From Bacteroidota bacterium (GTDB taxonomy: Bacteria; Bacteroidota; Bacteroidia; B-17B0; Aurantibacillaceae): a stretch of 64,000 nucleotides of DNA. Where the stretch lies: assembly GCA_021155905.1 (NCBI GenBank), contig JAJNBG010000021.1, positions 57,158 to 121,157 of the forward strand, read 5' to 3'. A program made the translations under genes and the position numbers. The number at the start of each line of letters is the position of its first letter. Within the stretch, counting starts at the first letter, position 1. Under the pieces are notes generated by a model. The model did not search any database and was not told the DNA's origin. It was given only the letters and a program-made list of their open reading frames with translations. Positions 37,883 to 46,336 of this stretch are shown piece after piece.

Positions 37883-39502
37883 TTAAGTCTGCAGGACTCC
37901 AATATTATATTGTTTGGTAATAGGAGCATGATTGGCAGCTTCAATCCCCATGCTGATCACTTTACGTGTTTCCATTGGATCAATGATTGCATCCATCCAT
38001 AAGCGTGATGCAGCATAGTATGGCGTTGTCTGAGTATCGTAACGGTCCTTCGTCTTATTGTATAGTTCCGCTTCTTTTTCAGGAGTAATTTCTTCGCCTT
38101 TTGCTTTTAAGGAAGCCACTTCAATCTGAACCAATACCTTAGCAGCCTGTGCGCCTCCCATAACAGCTATCTGTGCGGTTGGCCATCCAACAATTAAGCG
38201 GGGATCGTATGCTTTTCCGCACATGGCGTAATTGGCAGCACCGTAACTGTTACCTAATATGATAGTGAATTTTGGAACCACCGAATTAGCCATGGCTCCT
38301 ACCAGTTTAGCTCCGTCTTTGATAATTCCGCCATGTTCACTTCTGGAACCCACCATAAAACCGGTAGCGTCCTGTAGAAATACTAAAGGAATTTTTTTCT
38401 GGTTACAGTTCATGATAAAACGGGCTGCTTTATCGGCACTGTCACTGTAAATCACACCGCCAAACTGCATTTCACCTTTTTTGCTTTTCACTACTTTACG
38501 CTGATTGGCGACAATACCAACAGCCCAGCCATCAATGCGCGCATAAGTACACACAATGGATTGACCGTATAATTCTTTGTATTCATCATGCTCTCCGTTA
38601 TCTACCAGGCGTTCAATAATTTCACGGATTTCGTATTGCTTATCGTTAATGATGCCATACATTTCTTTCTGATCTTTTTTTGGCAGAGCTGGAGTTTCAC
38701 GATTAAATCCGGCTTTATCGTAATCGCCAACTTTGCTCATGATATTGCGGATGCGGGTTAAGCAGTCTGCATCATCTTTACATTTGTAATCCGTTACACC
38801 GCTCACTTCGCAGTGAGTTGTAGCGCCACCTAAAGTTTCATTGTCAATATTTTCACCAATGGCTGCTTTTACCAAATACGAGCCAGCTAAAAAGATCGAG
38901 CCCGTTTTATCCACGATCATGGCCTCATCACTCATGATCGGTAAATAAGCGCCACCGGCCACACAGCTTCCCATCACGGCAGATACCTGTAAAATTCCCA
39001 TGCCACTCATGATGGCATTGTTTCGGAAAATGCGACCGAAATGTTCTTTATCCGGGAAGATTTCATCCTGCAATGGTAAATACACGCCCGCGCTATCCAC
39101 TAAATAAATAATCGGCAAACGGTTCTCCATGGCTATTTCCTGCGCACGAAGATTCTTTTTACCGGTAATCGGGAACCACGCACCCGCTTTTACTGTCGCA
39201 TCATTGGCAACAACAATGCATTGTTTTCCACTCACATATCCAATCACGATCACAACGCCACCACCGGGACAGCCGCCATGTTCGGCATACATCTCATAAC
39301 CGGCAAAGGCGCCCATTTCAAAACGGGGAGTGTCTTTGTCTAATAAAAAATCAATACGCTCACGCGCACTCATTTTTCCCTGCTCATGCAATTTTTCGAT
39401 GCGTTTTTTTCCGCCACCTTCATATATTTTGGTTAAACGCTGCTGCATTTGAGAAATCAGCAAACGCATTTTATCGTCGTTCTTATTAAACTCCAAGTCC
39501 AT
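37883..39502 (-). CDS. Acyl-CoA carboxylase carboxyltransferase (beta) subunit
   Basis: 539 residues, two crotonase-like carboxyltransferase halves. 'GGGVVIVIGYVSGKQCIVVANDATVKAGAWFPITGKK' and 'GAYLPIMSDEAMIVDKTGSIFLAG' resemble methylcrotonyl-CoA carboxylase beta more than propionyl-CoA carboxylase; the second half has 'IPLVFLQDATGFMVGSRSEHGGIIKDGAK' and 'NSYGAANYAMCGKAYDP'. It needs a biotin-carboxylase/biotin-carrier partner, which is not in the window. Leucine catabolism is therefore an inference. It heads a four-gene minus operon. Confidence 0.9.
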   Translation of the reverse strand: MDLEFNKNDDKMRLLISQMQQRLTKIYEGGGKKRIEKLHEQGKMSARERIDFLLDKDTPRFEMGAFAGYEMYAEHGGCPGGGVVIVIGYVSGKQCIVVANDATVKAGAWFPITGKKNLRAQEIAMENRLPIIYLVDSAGVYLPLQDEIFPDKEHFGRIFRNNAIMSGMGILQVSAVMGSCVAGGAYLPIMSDEAMIVDKTGSIFLAGSYLVKAAIGENIDNETLGGATTHCEVSGVTDYKCKDDADCLTRIRNIMSKVGDYDKAGFNRETPALPKKDQKEMYGIINDKQYEIREIIERLVDNGEHDEYKELYGQSIVCTYARIDGWAVGIVANQRKVVKSKKGEMQFGGVIYSDSADKAARFIMNCNQKKIPLVFLQDATGFMVGSRSEHGGIIKDGAKLVGAMANSVVPKFTIILGNSYGAANYAMCGKAYDPRLIVGWPTAQIAVMGGAQAAKVLVQIEVASLKAKGEEITPEKEAELYNKTKDRYDTQTTPYYAASRLWMDAIIDPMETRKVISMGIEAANHAPITKQYNIGVLQT

Positions 39503-39588
39503 GATATTTTTTTAGATAACAAATATATAAGTATTGCAAAATAATTGGCTTTTTTCCATAAAAAATCTGATAAAAAAATCTACCTGTT

Positions 39589-39665
39589 TAGCCCCGATAG
39601 AAGCGGCATCCTTTTTGGCGGCCTCTTTGCCAAAAAGATACAGCGGATAGCGGGAAATAGCTCCT
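39589..39665 (+). ncRNA. Structured intergenic element (possible Flavo-1-like RNA), copy 1
   Basis: Inner stem CTTTTTGGC (39611-39619) with GCCAAAAAG (39629-39637), perfect over 9 pairs. Outer pairing AGC/CCCG (39590-39596) with CGGG (39651-39654) and GCT (39660-39662), with AAATA bulged. Related text lies at 47400-47490 (minus) and 59061-59160 (plus): GCGGAAATCCTTTT, a variable hairpin, then AAAAGATT and AGCCCG. It sits 60 nt upstream of bioA. Correspondence with the Rfam Flavo-1 family is a guess from memory and was not tested. Confidence 0.5.
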
Positions 39666-39724
39666 GATCTCATTCCTCAGTTGTATAATAACGGTAATTG
39701 ATAAATACAGCTTTTCATCTGTAA

Positions 39725-41032
39725 ATGTTTAATTTAGCGGTACTAAAATTCATAGCTGTGTCATCCATCCTTCATAACGATAACCAATACGTCTGGCATC
39801 CTTTCACTCATTTAAAATATGCGGAAGAACCCGTTCATCTTGTAAGAGGAGAGGGCGCTTATTTTTATGATGCGGATGGTAATAAACTACTGGACGCCAT
39901 TTCAAGCTGGTGGGTTAATTTACACGGACATTGTCACCCCTATATTTCTCAAAAGGTGAGTGAGCAGCTTCAGACTCTGGAACATGCTATTTTTAGTTCA
40001 TTTACCCATACGCCGGCAGTAACCTTAGCGGAGAGACTGATCGGACATTTACCCGACAACCAGTCCAAAATATTTTATTCGGATAACGGTTCAACTGCCG
40101 TTGAGGTGGGTTTGAAAATGGTGCTGCAATACTGGCACAACCAGGGCACAGCAAAGAAGAAGTTCATCGCCTTCGAAAATGCTTATCATGGCGATACCTT
40201 TGGAGGGATGAGTGTTGGTGCCAGAAATGTTTTTAATAATGCCTTTGATAATTTATTGTTTGATGTGATTCATATTCCTTTGCCTGATGATGAGAATATC
40301 GAAGATCTTAAGGCAACTTTGCAGTCGTGGTTTACCAACCACGATGATATTGCCGGGTTTATCTTTGAGCCATTGGTGCAGGGTGCTGCCGGGATGCTGA
40401 TGTATGAGGCTAAACACCTGGATGAGCTGATTGGACTTTGTCAGAAGAACCGGATCATTTGTATTGCTGACGAAGTGATGACCGGCTTTGGAAGAACAGG
40501 CAAATTTTTCGCGAGTAATTACCTTCATCATCATCCGGATATCATTTGCTTATCAAAAGGATTAACCGGAGGATATATGCCATTGGGAGTTACCGCTTGT
40601 GCTCAGTTTATCTACGATTCCTGCGTGAGTGATGATAAAACCAAAACATTTTTTCATGGGCACAGTTACACGGCCAACCCAACAGCTTGCTCTGCAGCAT
40701 TGGCCAGTTTAGACCTTATGGAAAAAGAAGGAACCTGGGAACAAATCAGGATGATCTCCGGGCTTTTTACTGATTTTGTAAGCAAGAATAAATACCAAAC
40801 ATTATTAAAAGATGTGCGTAGTAAAGGCACCATCCTGGCTTTAGAAATAGGTACCAATGAGCATACGCATTATTTAAATTCAGCTTCAGATGACATTGCA
40901 ACTTATTTCCTAAAAAGGAACATTATTGTAAGACCATTAGGCAACGTATTATATTTAATACCACCTTATTGTATCTCCAAACAAGAATTACAAGAAATGC
41001 TAATGGTTTGCGAAGATTTTTTTAATAAATAG
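39725..41032 (+). CDS. bioA: Adenosylmethionine-8-amino-7-oxononanoate aminotransferase
   Basis: PLP-dependent class III aminotransferase using SAM as amino donor to make 7,8-diaminopelargonic acid in biotin synthesis. Signs: 'VWHPFTHLKYAEEP' near residue 23 and 'DAISSWWVNLHGHCHP' near 57 (SAM-type W residues), 'DEVMTGFGRTG' near 250, PLP lysine K278 in 'LSKGLTGG', and 'FFHGHSYTANPTACSAALASL'. Length 435. Start ATG 39725, with about 17 residues before the usual family N-terminus. No other bio gene is in the window. Confidence 0.95.
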   Translation: MFNLAVLKFIAVSSILHNDNQYVWHPFTHLKYAEEPVHLVRGEGAYFYDADGNKLLDAISSWWVNLHGHCHPYISQKVSEQLQTLEHAIFSSFTHTPAVTLAERLIGHLPDNQSKIFYSDNGSTAVEVGLKMVLQYWHNQGTAKKKFIAFENAYHGDTFGGMSVGARNVFNNAFDNLLFDVIHIPLPDDENIEDLKATLQSWFTNHDDIAGFIFEPLVQGAAGMLMYEAKHLDELIGLCQKNRIICIADEVMTGFGRTGKFFASNYLHHHPDIICLSKGLTGGYMPLGVTACAQFIYDSCVSDDKTKTFFHGHSYTANPTACSAALASLDLMEKEGTWEQIRMISGLFTDFVSKNKYQTLLKDVRSKGTILALEIGTNEHTHYLNSASDDIATYFLKRNIIVRPLGNVLYLIPPYCISKQELQEMLMVCEDFFNK

Positions 41033-41114
41033 TCCGGACGAAGATATATTCTTAAATGCGATTGAACACATATCAGAATTAAACTTTCCGTAAGCTTTGT
41101 ATTTTTTTGGATGA

Positions 41115-41981
41115 TTATTGTGGTGAGCTCTTTGGGTCTAATAGATCATAAAACTCATTTAACTTAGGAAGAATAATGATTCTTGTTCTTCTATTAATCG
41201 CTTTATTTTCAGGAGTTGTATTTGGCACAAGAGCATTAAACTCGGACCTACCAGCTGCAATTAAACGGTTAGGGTTAATATTAAATTGTGATTGTAATAA
41301 TCTGACCACGGAAGTTGAACGACGAACACTTAAATCCCAATTATCTATGTTACATGAATTTTTTATAGGATCAGAATCCGTATACCCTTCAACCATAACC
41401 TCTAATTCCGGGCGTGATTCTATAATTCTGGCAATTTTAGCTAACACTTCTCCGGCTTTTGGAGAAAGGTCTGAACTTCCTTTTTTAAATAACACATTGT
41501 CAGATAAATTTACAAAAACTACCGTTTTATCAACTTTAATTTCTACGTCTTTATCATCCAGGCCATCTTTGAGTACTCCTTTTAAATTAACAGCTAAAGC
41601 CAGGTTTAAAGAATCGGCCTTTGATTTTGCTTCTTGTAATAGATGAATGTATTTATCCTTACGTTCAAGTTGCGCAAGTGTTTCCTTAATATTATCGTTT
41701 GCCGATTGGGTTAATACGGTTAAATCACCAACAGCTGTTAATTGTTTATCCCTTATTTTTTTACAGTCGGCAAGCTGCGATTTTAAATCTTCAACTGATT
41801 CTGATAACATTCTATTATCAGACTTTAACCTGGCCGCAGCATTTTCGCAGGAACTAATATTTTGTTGCGCTGTTGTTAACTGACTTTGGAGTGCAGTGTA
41901 CTTCTTTTTGCGTACCAAACAAGAAGAAAGAGTAATAACAGTTATACCGGAAATTAAGAAAAAGATTAGTTTTAGTCTCAT
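41115..41981 (-). CDS. OmpA-family lipoprotein with coiled coil
   Basis: 288 residues. Lipobox LSSC with Cys21, then a long helical coiled coil (about 28-145), then an OmpA peptidoglycan-binding domain (about 155-280) with 'LFKKGSSDLSPKAGEVL', 'VEGYTDSDPI', 'NWDLSVRRSTSVVRLL' and 'NRRTRIIILP'. The Asp and Arg residues that bind diaminopimelate are in 'NWDLSVRR' and 'NRRTRI'. Expected role: tether between outer membrane and cell wall. Antiparallel to bioA and divergent from sucC. Confidence 0.93.
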   Translation of the reverse strand: MRLKLIFFLISGITVITLSSCLVRKKKYTALQSQLTTAQQNISSCENAAARLKSDNRMLSESVEDLKSQLADCKKIRDKQLTAVGDLTVLTQSANDNIKETLAQLERKDKYIHLLQEAKSKADSLNLALAVNLKGVLKDGLDDKDVEIKVDKTVVFVNLSDNVLFKKGSSDLSPKAGEVLAKIARIIESRPELEVMVEGYTDSDPIKNSCNIDNWDLSVRRSTSVVRLLQSQFNINPNRLIAAGRSEFNALVPNTTPENKAINRRTRIIILPKLNEFYDLLDPKSSPQ

Positions 41982-42061
41982 GCTATTTTTTTATGCAAAG
42001 AAAACCAATAAACACAAAAACATTGTTACATCAAACGAGTCAATTATTTTCCAAAAAATAC

Positions 42062-42090
42062 TTGTTTTTACAATAAAAATCCTATTTTTG
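42062..42090 (+). promoter_or_regulatory. Bacteroidota-type promoter of sucC
   Basis: TTG at 42062-42064 and TATTTTTG (fits TAnnTTTG) at 42083-42090, with 18 nt between them, close to the expected -33/-7 layout. Start of sucC is 30 nt after the -7 element. Confidence 0.6.
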
Positions 42091-42119
42091 AATGCAAATT
42101 TAGAACTAAACACGATCAT

Positions 42120-43313
42120 ATGAATATTCACGAGTATCAAGGGAAAAGTATATTAAAAAGTTTTGGTGTAGCAATTCAGGAAGGAATTGTTGCTGAAACT
42201 CCGGAACAAGCAGTAGCTGCCGCTAAACAGGTTATGGAAACATATAAATGTGACGGTGTTGTAGTTAAAGCTCAGATTCACGCTGGTGGACGTGGTAAAG
42301 GGGGCGGGGTAAAATTCGCACCTAATTTAGATAAAGTGAAAGAAGTGGCGACCAACATTATTGGTATGCAGTTAATCACTCCTCAAACCAGTGCAGAAGG
42401 TAAATTGGTAAGCAAAGTATTAGTGGCACAGGATGTTTATTATCCGGGAGCAACTCCTACTAAAGAGTTCTATATGAGTATCCTGTTAAACCGTTCAACT
42501 GGCCGTAACATCATCATGTACAGTACTGAAGGTGGAATGGACATAGAGCAGGTAGCTGAGGCAACTCCGCATTTGATCTGGAAAGAAGAAATTGACCCTA
42601 AAGTTGGTTTACGTGATTTCCAGTGCCGTAAAGTAGCCTTCAACTTAGGATTAAGCGGAAACGCATTCAAAGAAATGACGAAGTTTGTGGCAGCATTATA
42701 TAAAGCATATGACTCTATTGATTCATCAATGTTTGAAATTAATCCTGTTTTAAAAACATCGGATGATAAAATTATTGCGGTTGACGCTAAGGTAACTATT
42801 GATGATAACGCTTTATACCGTCATAAAGACATCGAAGCGATGCGTGACGAATCGGAAGAAAACCCGGTAGACGTTGAAGCACGTAAAGCTGAATTGAACT
42901 ATGTGAAACTGGACGGGAACGTTGGTTGCATGGTAAATGGTGCAGGTTTGGCAATGGCTACAATGGATATCATCAAATTATCAGGTGGTGAGCCAGCTAA
43001 TTTCTTAGATGTTGGTGGAACAGCTAACGCGGAGCGTGTTGAAAAAGCATTCCATATTATTTTAGGCGATAAGAATGTAAAAGCTATTTTAGTTAATATT
43101 TTTGGTGGAATCGTTCGTTGTGATCGTGTGGCGCAGGGTGTAATCGATGCATACAAAAATATGGGTAATATCAATGTACCGATCATCGTACGTTTACAGG
43201 GAACTAATGCTGAGGCTGCTAAAAAATTAATTGATGACTCAGGATTGAAAGTATATTCTGCTATTCAATTACAGGAGGCTGCGGACCTTGTAGCAAAATT
43301 AATCGCTAAATAA
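42120..43313 (+). CDS. sucC: Succinyl-CoA synthetase (ADP-forming), beta subunit
   Basis: TCA-cycle enzyme forming succinate and ATP from succinyl-CoA. ATP-grasp N-terminus 'MNIHEYQGKSILKSFG', 'VVVKAQIHAGGRGKGGGVK', 'DAKVTIDDNALYRHKDIEAMRDESEE' and 'VNIFGGIVRCDRVAQGVI' are diagnostic. Length 397 is normal. Its alpha partner is not next to it: sucD lies 3 kb away on the other strand, with a lipoprotein cassette in between. It has its own promoter-like site at 42062-42090 and a cassette lipoprotein 20 nt downstream. Confidence 0.98.
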   Translation: MNIHEYQGKSILKSFGVAIQEGIVAETPEQAVAAAKQVMETYKCDGVVVKAQIHAGGRGKGGGVKFAPNLDKVKEVATNIIGMQLITPQTSAEGKLVSKVLVAQDVYYPGATPTKEFYMSILLNRSTGRNIIMYSTEGGMDIEQVAEATPHLIWKEEIDPKVGLRDFQCRKVAFNLGLSGNAFKEMTKFVAALYKAYDSIDSSMFEINPVLKTSDDKIIAVDAKVTIDDNALYRHKDIEAMRDESEENPVDVEARKAELNYVKLDGNVGCMVNGAGLAMATMDIIKLSGGEPANFLDVGGTANAERVEKAFHIILGDKNVKAILVNIFGGIVRCDRVAQGVIDAYKNMGNINVPIIVRLQGTNAEAAKKLIDDSGLKVYSAIQLQEAADLVAKLIAK

Positions 43314-43333
43314 AAAACACAAACAATAAAATT

Positions 43334-44233
43334 ATGATGCAACGTAAACATTTTTTAATTGCTCCTTTAGCTGTAGGCTTAATGCTCGCTTCCTGTGGTG
43401 GTGATAAAACGGAAGGTGGTGATGATGATATGTCGGGGGTAGATTCTGTGAAGACGGAAACTCAGACAGAACAGATTACTGAAACATTTTTCCAGGTTCC
43501 TTCTCCGGGTGAGATGTTGACTTTTATAAAAATGGTTGGTGGGAAAAACAATAAAAATGTTTCTTTCCTGAATAGCCCTGATAATCAAAAAAATTATACG
43601 GATAATAAGTCAAAGGCTTTAAATTTCGGTATCTATAGTTGTGACCTGAGCTACTGCAGTATTTTTGAAATTGGTTCGGAAGCATTAAAATATTTTAAAG
43701 TTGTAAAACAATTAGGAGACCAGATTGGTGTATCATCAGCCATCCAGCCGGAAGTGTTGAAACGACTTGAAGGTAATCTTGGAAATCCTGATTCATTATC
43801 AGTGATCACGGATGATGTTTATTTTACATCATTTGAAACTCTGGAGCAGGGGAAACAAGGTCCAACTTTGTCATTGGTTGTTTCCGGGGGATGGATTGAG
43901 AGTTTGTTTATCGCTACAAGCCTTGCTAAGTATGATGCCAAGAGCCCGGTGGTTGAGCGTTTGGCAGATCAAAAATACACCCTGGATAACTTAATTGAGT
44001 TTCTGAAAAAATATGAAAGTGATGCAAACGTAGCTTCTGTATTGGTTCAGTTTACTGAGTTACAGGCTGAATTCAACAAGATTGGCGAAAAAGAAGTGGA
44101 TGCTGCTAAAGCTGCTGATAAATCTAAAACTGTATTAGGAGGAGGAAAAGAATTGGTGATCACGGAAGCTCAGTACAAAGCGATCGTGGATAAAATCAAA
44201 GCAATCAGAAACTCTTATACATTAACTAAATAA
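43334..44233 (+). CDS. Lipoprotein of unknown function, cassette member (copy B)
   Basis: 299 residues, lipobox LASC with Cys21, followed by an acidic linker (GGDDD). Paralog of the product of 12654-13568: FQVPSP at 53-58, 'LNFGIYSCDLSYCSIF', 'LGDQIGVSSA', 'SGGWIESLF' and the C-terminal 'KIKAIRNSYTLTK'. Two ATG codons start the gene (43334, 43337). Located 20 nt after sucC and so probably expressed with it. Function unknown; the conserved core words are the same in both copies. Confidence 0.85.
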   Translation: MMQRKHFLIAPLAVGLMLASCGGDKTEGGDDDMSGVDSVKTETQTEQITETFFQVPSPGEMLTFIKMVGGKNNKNVSFLNSPDNQKNYTDNKSKALNFGIYSCDLSYCSIFEIGSEALKYFKVVKQLGDQIGVSSAIQPEVLKRLEGNLGNPDSLSVITDDVYFTSFETLEQGKQGPTLSLVVSGGWIESLFIATSLAKYDAKSPVVERLADQKYTLDNLIEFLKKYESDANVASVLVQFTELQAEFNKIGEKEVDAAKAADKSKTVLGGGKELVITEAQYKAIVDKIKAIRNSYTLTK

Positions 44234-44241
44234 TTAAAATC

Positions 44242-44730
44242 ATGAAAAAAGTATTTTTATCATTATTCATATTAAGTTCTGTGATGTTATTTTCACAGGC
44301 TAGTGTATGCGGACAATTTCACCGTAAATTTTGTGTGGTTGAAACCAAACGTGGTGGCAAATCTGAGTGGTTATATAACGCGCAATCCAAAAGTGGTTTA
44401 TTCAACATGGGCTCTACTTCCAAGATCCGTTGCGTAATCTATAAAGGAATGGATTACCGTATCAATGTTTGCTGCGAAACAGACATGGGTGGTAAGTTAA
44501 ACTATAAAATTTTTGATGCGAAAACAAGTGAGTTATTATACGATAACTCTACTGCACAAAACGAACCTTTATTTGAGTTCCAGAGTACTGCCAGCCGTCA
44601 GTTGATTATTGAAGTTTCTGTTCCTAACGGAGCAACTTCAGCTGATAAGCATAAACCAATGGAAGCTGCTTGCGTTGGTTTATTAATCGAACATAAGGTA
44701 ACAGACAGACAAGGTTTTTCTCAGTACTAA
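44242..44730 (+). CDS. Small secreted protein, cassette member (copy B)
   Basis: 162 residues with signal peptide (cut near 'MLFSQA', residue 19-20). Cysteines at 'SVCGQ', 'KFCVV', 'KIRCVI', 'NVCCETD' and 'AACVG'. Its middle and end match copy A (12208-12639), though it is 19 residues longer with a C-terminal 'VTDRQGFSQY'. It starts 8 nt after the copy B lipoprotein and is followed at once by a terminator, so the cassette is exactly two genes here as in copy A. Confidence 0.82.
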   Translation: MKKVFLSLFILSSVMLFSQASVCGQFHRKFCVVETKRGGKSEWLYNAQSKSGLFNMGSTSKIRCVIYKGMDYRINVCCETDMGGKLNYKIFDAKTSELLYDNSTAQNEPLFEFQSTASRQLIIEVSVPNGATSADKHKPMEAACVGLLIEHKVTDRQGFSQY

Positions 44731-44750
44731 TCGTTTGATGCATATTATTA

Positions 44751-44779
44751 AAAGGCTGCTCATTGAGCAGCCTTTTTTT
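44751..44779 (+). terminator. Intrinsic terminator after cassette B
   Basis: AAAGGCTGCT (44751-44760), loop CATTG, AGCAGCCTTT (44766-44775), then more T to 44779. Ends the sucC-cassette B transcript. Confidence 0.92.
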
Positions 44780-44877
44780 GTTATAATAAATTCTCTGCGT
44801 TGCTTTTTTTCTTAATCAAGGGCAATTGTGCAGTGCACAATTGAGCCAGCCTGTGGGCTGAGTAACCAAAAAAGACA

Positions 44878-44895
44878 TCCCGATAGCTATCGGGA
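44878..44895. repeat. TCCCGATAGCTATCGGGA palindrome, copy 1
   Basis: Perfect 18-bp palindrome, itself enclosed by GACATC (44874-44879) and GATGTC (44902-44907). Near-identical copies at 47253-47270 and 48057-48074; a degenerate one near 46236-46255. Confidence 0.85.
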
Positions 44896-45129
44896 CAAAA
44901 CGATGTCCCCGCGCTCTTTGTCCTTATAAGATTCGCCCCCAAAAGAGAACTAAAGCTCTTTTGGGCTCATCTAATAAGTACAAATTCACAGCTCGTTCGG
45001 CACCGCGTTTTGACAAGCCTACGCGCTTTCCAGTCGAAATTTATAAGAGAGGTGTGCTATAAACTCCGACAGAATAACGCTAGCACATCTCTATCTCACG
45101 AGAGCATGATGAACATCAGGTGTGGGACT

Positions 45130-45252
45130 ATGATTTTGTGCAGCAATAGCTGTAAAAGCAACGTAGGGTCGGCATGCGCAAGCGGGTTGCTTTTATCAGC
45201 GGTTGTTGCTGAAGTGATAACGGAAGCAGCAAATTGCCTACCACAAAATCAT
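45130..45252. repeat. Nested imperfect inverted repeat, possible structured RNA or MITE-like element
   Basis: Three properly nested arm pairs: ATGATTTTGTG (45130-45140) with CACAAAATCAT (45242-45252); CAGCAA (45141-45146) with TTGCTG (45206-45211); TAAAAGCAAC (45153-45162) with GTTGCTTTTA (45186-45195). All are perfect within the arms. Confidence 0.6.
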
Positions 45253-45262
45253 AAGCTTTTTG

Positions 45263-45352
45263 GTTACTTTTTGGCTGCAAAAAGTGACTAAAATATTAAG
45301 AAGCGGTGATTTTTCTTTGTTACTTTCTTTGCATGGGAGGCAAAGAAAGTAA
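45263..45352. repeat. Two GTTACTTT-type hairpins
   Basis: GTTACTTTTTG (45263-45273) with CAAAAAGTGAC (45278-45288), and TTACTTTCTTTGC (45320-45332) with GCAAAGAAAGTAA (45340-45352). Two more of the same build lie at 47545-47572 and 48007-48034. Confidence 0.65.
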
Positions 45353-45361
45353 GTTTAAACC

Positions 45362-46111
45362 TTAATAATAATAAAAATCCTTGGTACGCTTATAAAGCGG
45401 AAGAATCCATCCAAAACGAAAACCCATCAAAACGTCGAAGCGTTGTTGTGTATCCGTTAAACCTGTATCGTAATTAAAGCCACGAAAGCTTTTGGTATGG
45501 GCTTCATAAAACTCAAAACCGAAATAGCAATTGGCCAGGCGATTATTACTGATGTATTTGTAGCCAATAAACTGTGAGATGCCAAAGCCTCCGCTTAAGC
45601 GGTCATATCCTTTTTTTAAATCACCATTCACTGCGGCAATTTTTTGATTGGCATCATACAATTTTATTTTGTGTTGTGTCCAGCCCGCGCCAACCGTAAT
45701 AAATACACCTGAATTTGGATTGTTTCCCAGTTTGGAGATCATGTACCCAACGTTTCCGTATATGTTCCAGCCACGTTCGGTTAAACGCAGATCGGCCGGA
45801 TAACCTTCATTGTCGGTAATATGCCCGTCTGAATTTCTCATATTGGCAACCACATCCTCCTTGACATTTCTTCCAAAAAAATAACTGCCTTCCACACTGA
45901 ATAACAGGTTATGTTTGGTTTTCCAGGTGAAGTTAAGGCCGGCGCTCAGGTTTGGGCCAAAACGTTTCTCCAGGTCGTATTTTGGTAGCTGGCCGCTGGC
46001 ATGCATTCCAACCATTAAAATTCGGAAGCAGGAGTCTTTTACCGATTGAGCCACTGTTTGTAATTGTAAAGAAAAACAAAGGCAAAGAATGATGTAAAAT
46101 TTATGTCTCAT
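45362..46111 (-). CDS. Outer-membrane beta-barrel protein of unknown function
   Basis: 249 residues with a signal peptide (cut near 'QTVAQ', residue 22). The mature part alternates amphipathic strands with turns, e.g. 'NLSAGLNFTWKTKHNLLFSVEGSYFFG', 'WNIYGNVGYMISKLG', 'GVFITVGAGWTQHKIKLYD', 'FGISQFIGYKYIS' and 'FDVLMGFRFGWILPLY', as in small porin-like barrels. The C-terminus ends with tyrosines after the last strand. No close family recognised. It stands alone between two repeat-rich gaps, on the minus strand. Confidence 0.75.
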   Translation of the reverse strand: MRHKFYIILCLCFSLQLQTVAQSVKDSCFRILMVGMHASGQLPKYDLEKRFGPNLSAGLNFTWKTKHNLLFSVEGSYFFGRNVKEDVVANMRNSDGHITDNEGYPADLRLTERGWNIYGNVGYMISKLGNNPNSGVFITVGAGWTQHKIKLYDANQKIAAVNGDLKKGYDRLSGGFGISQFIGYKYISNNRLANCYFGFEFYEAHTKSFRGFNYDTGLTDTQQRFDVLMGFRFGWILPLYKRTKDFYYY

Positions 46112-46287
46112 GAATTAGGTCAACCGGGGGAATTGATACCTCAAAAATAGAGCATAAATTTTACAAAACCTATATTAAAAGGAGGCTTTCGCCTCAATTC
46201 TAGGAACAGTCTTTCTCTGTAGTTTGTCACTCTGAATCCCGATAGATTTAGGGATCAGCATGACTCACCACTATTGAATCTCTTAAT

Positions 46288-46318
46288 AAAAAAAGCCGGT
46301 CATAAAACCGGCTTTTTT
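46288..46318 (-). terminator. Intrinsic terminator of sucD
   Basis: AAAAAAGCCGGT and ACCGGCTTTTTT around CATAAA; the minus-strand direction gives the T-run after the stem. It lies 18 nt past the sucD stop. Confidence 0.9.
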
Positions 46319-46336
46319 ATTTAATTTATCTTTTGA

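Larger units (their letters stand above)
44731..45361. other. Gene-poor stretch of nested inverted repeats
   Basis: No convincing gene in 630 nt. Holds the terminator above; a 21-nt palindrome (CAATTGTGCA, G, TGCACAATTG) at 44823-44843; the TCCCGATAGCTATCGGGA palindrome at 44878; a 12-bp stem AGAGGTGTGCTA (45048-45059) with TAGCACATCTCT (45081-45092); and a nested structure at 45130-45252: ATGATTTTGTG/CACAAAATCAT outside, CAGCAA/TTGCTG, then TAAAAGCAAC/GTTGCTTTTA. Two GTTACTTT-type hairpins (45263-45288, 45320-45352) close it. Confidence 0.7.

Noticed and set aside
45010..45291. 93-codon open frame on the plus strand
   Set aside because: Its text is the nested inverted-repeat stretch, ends in the GTTACTTT hairpin, has no coding bias, and no family pattern.
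46112..46287. Small gene between the beta-barrel gene and sucD terminator
   Set aside because: Only a degenerate CCCGATAG-type repeat and short frames; nothing supportable.
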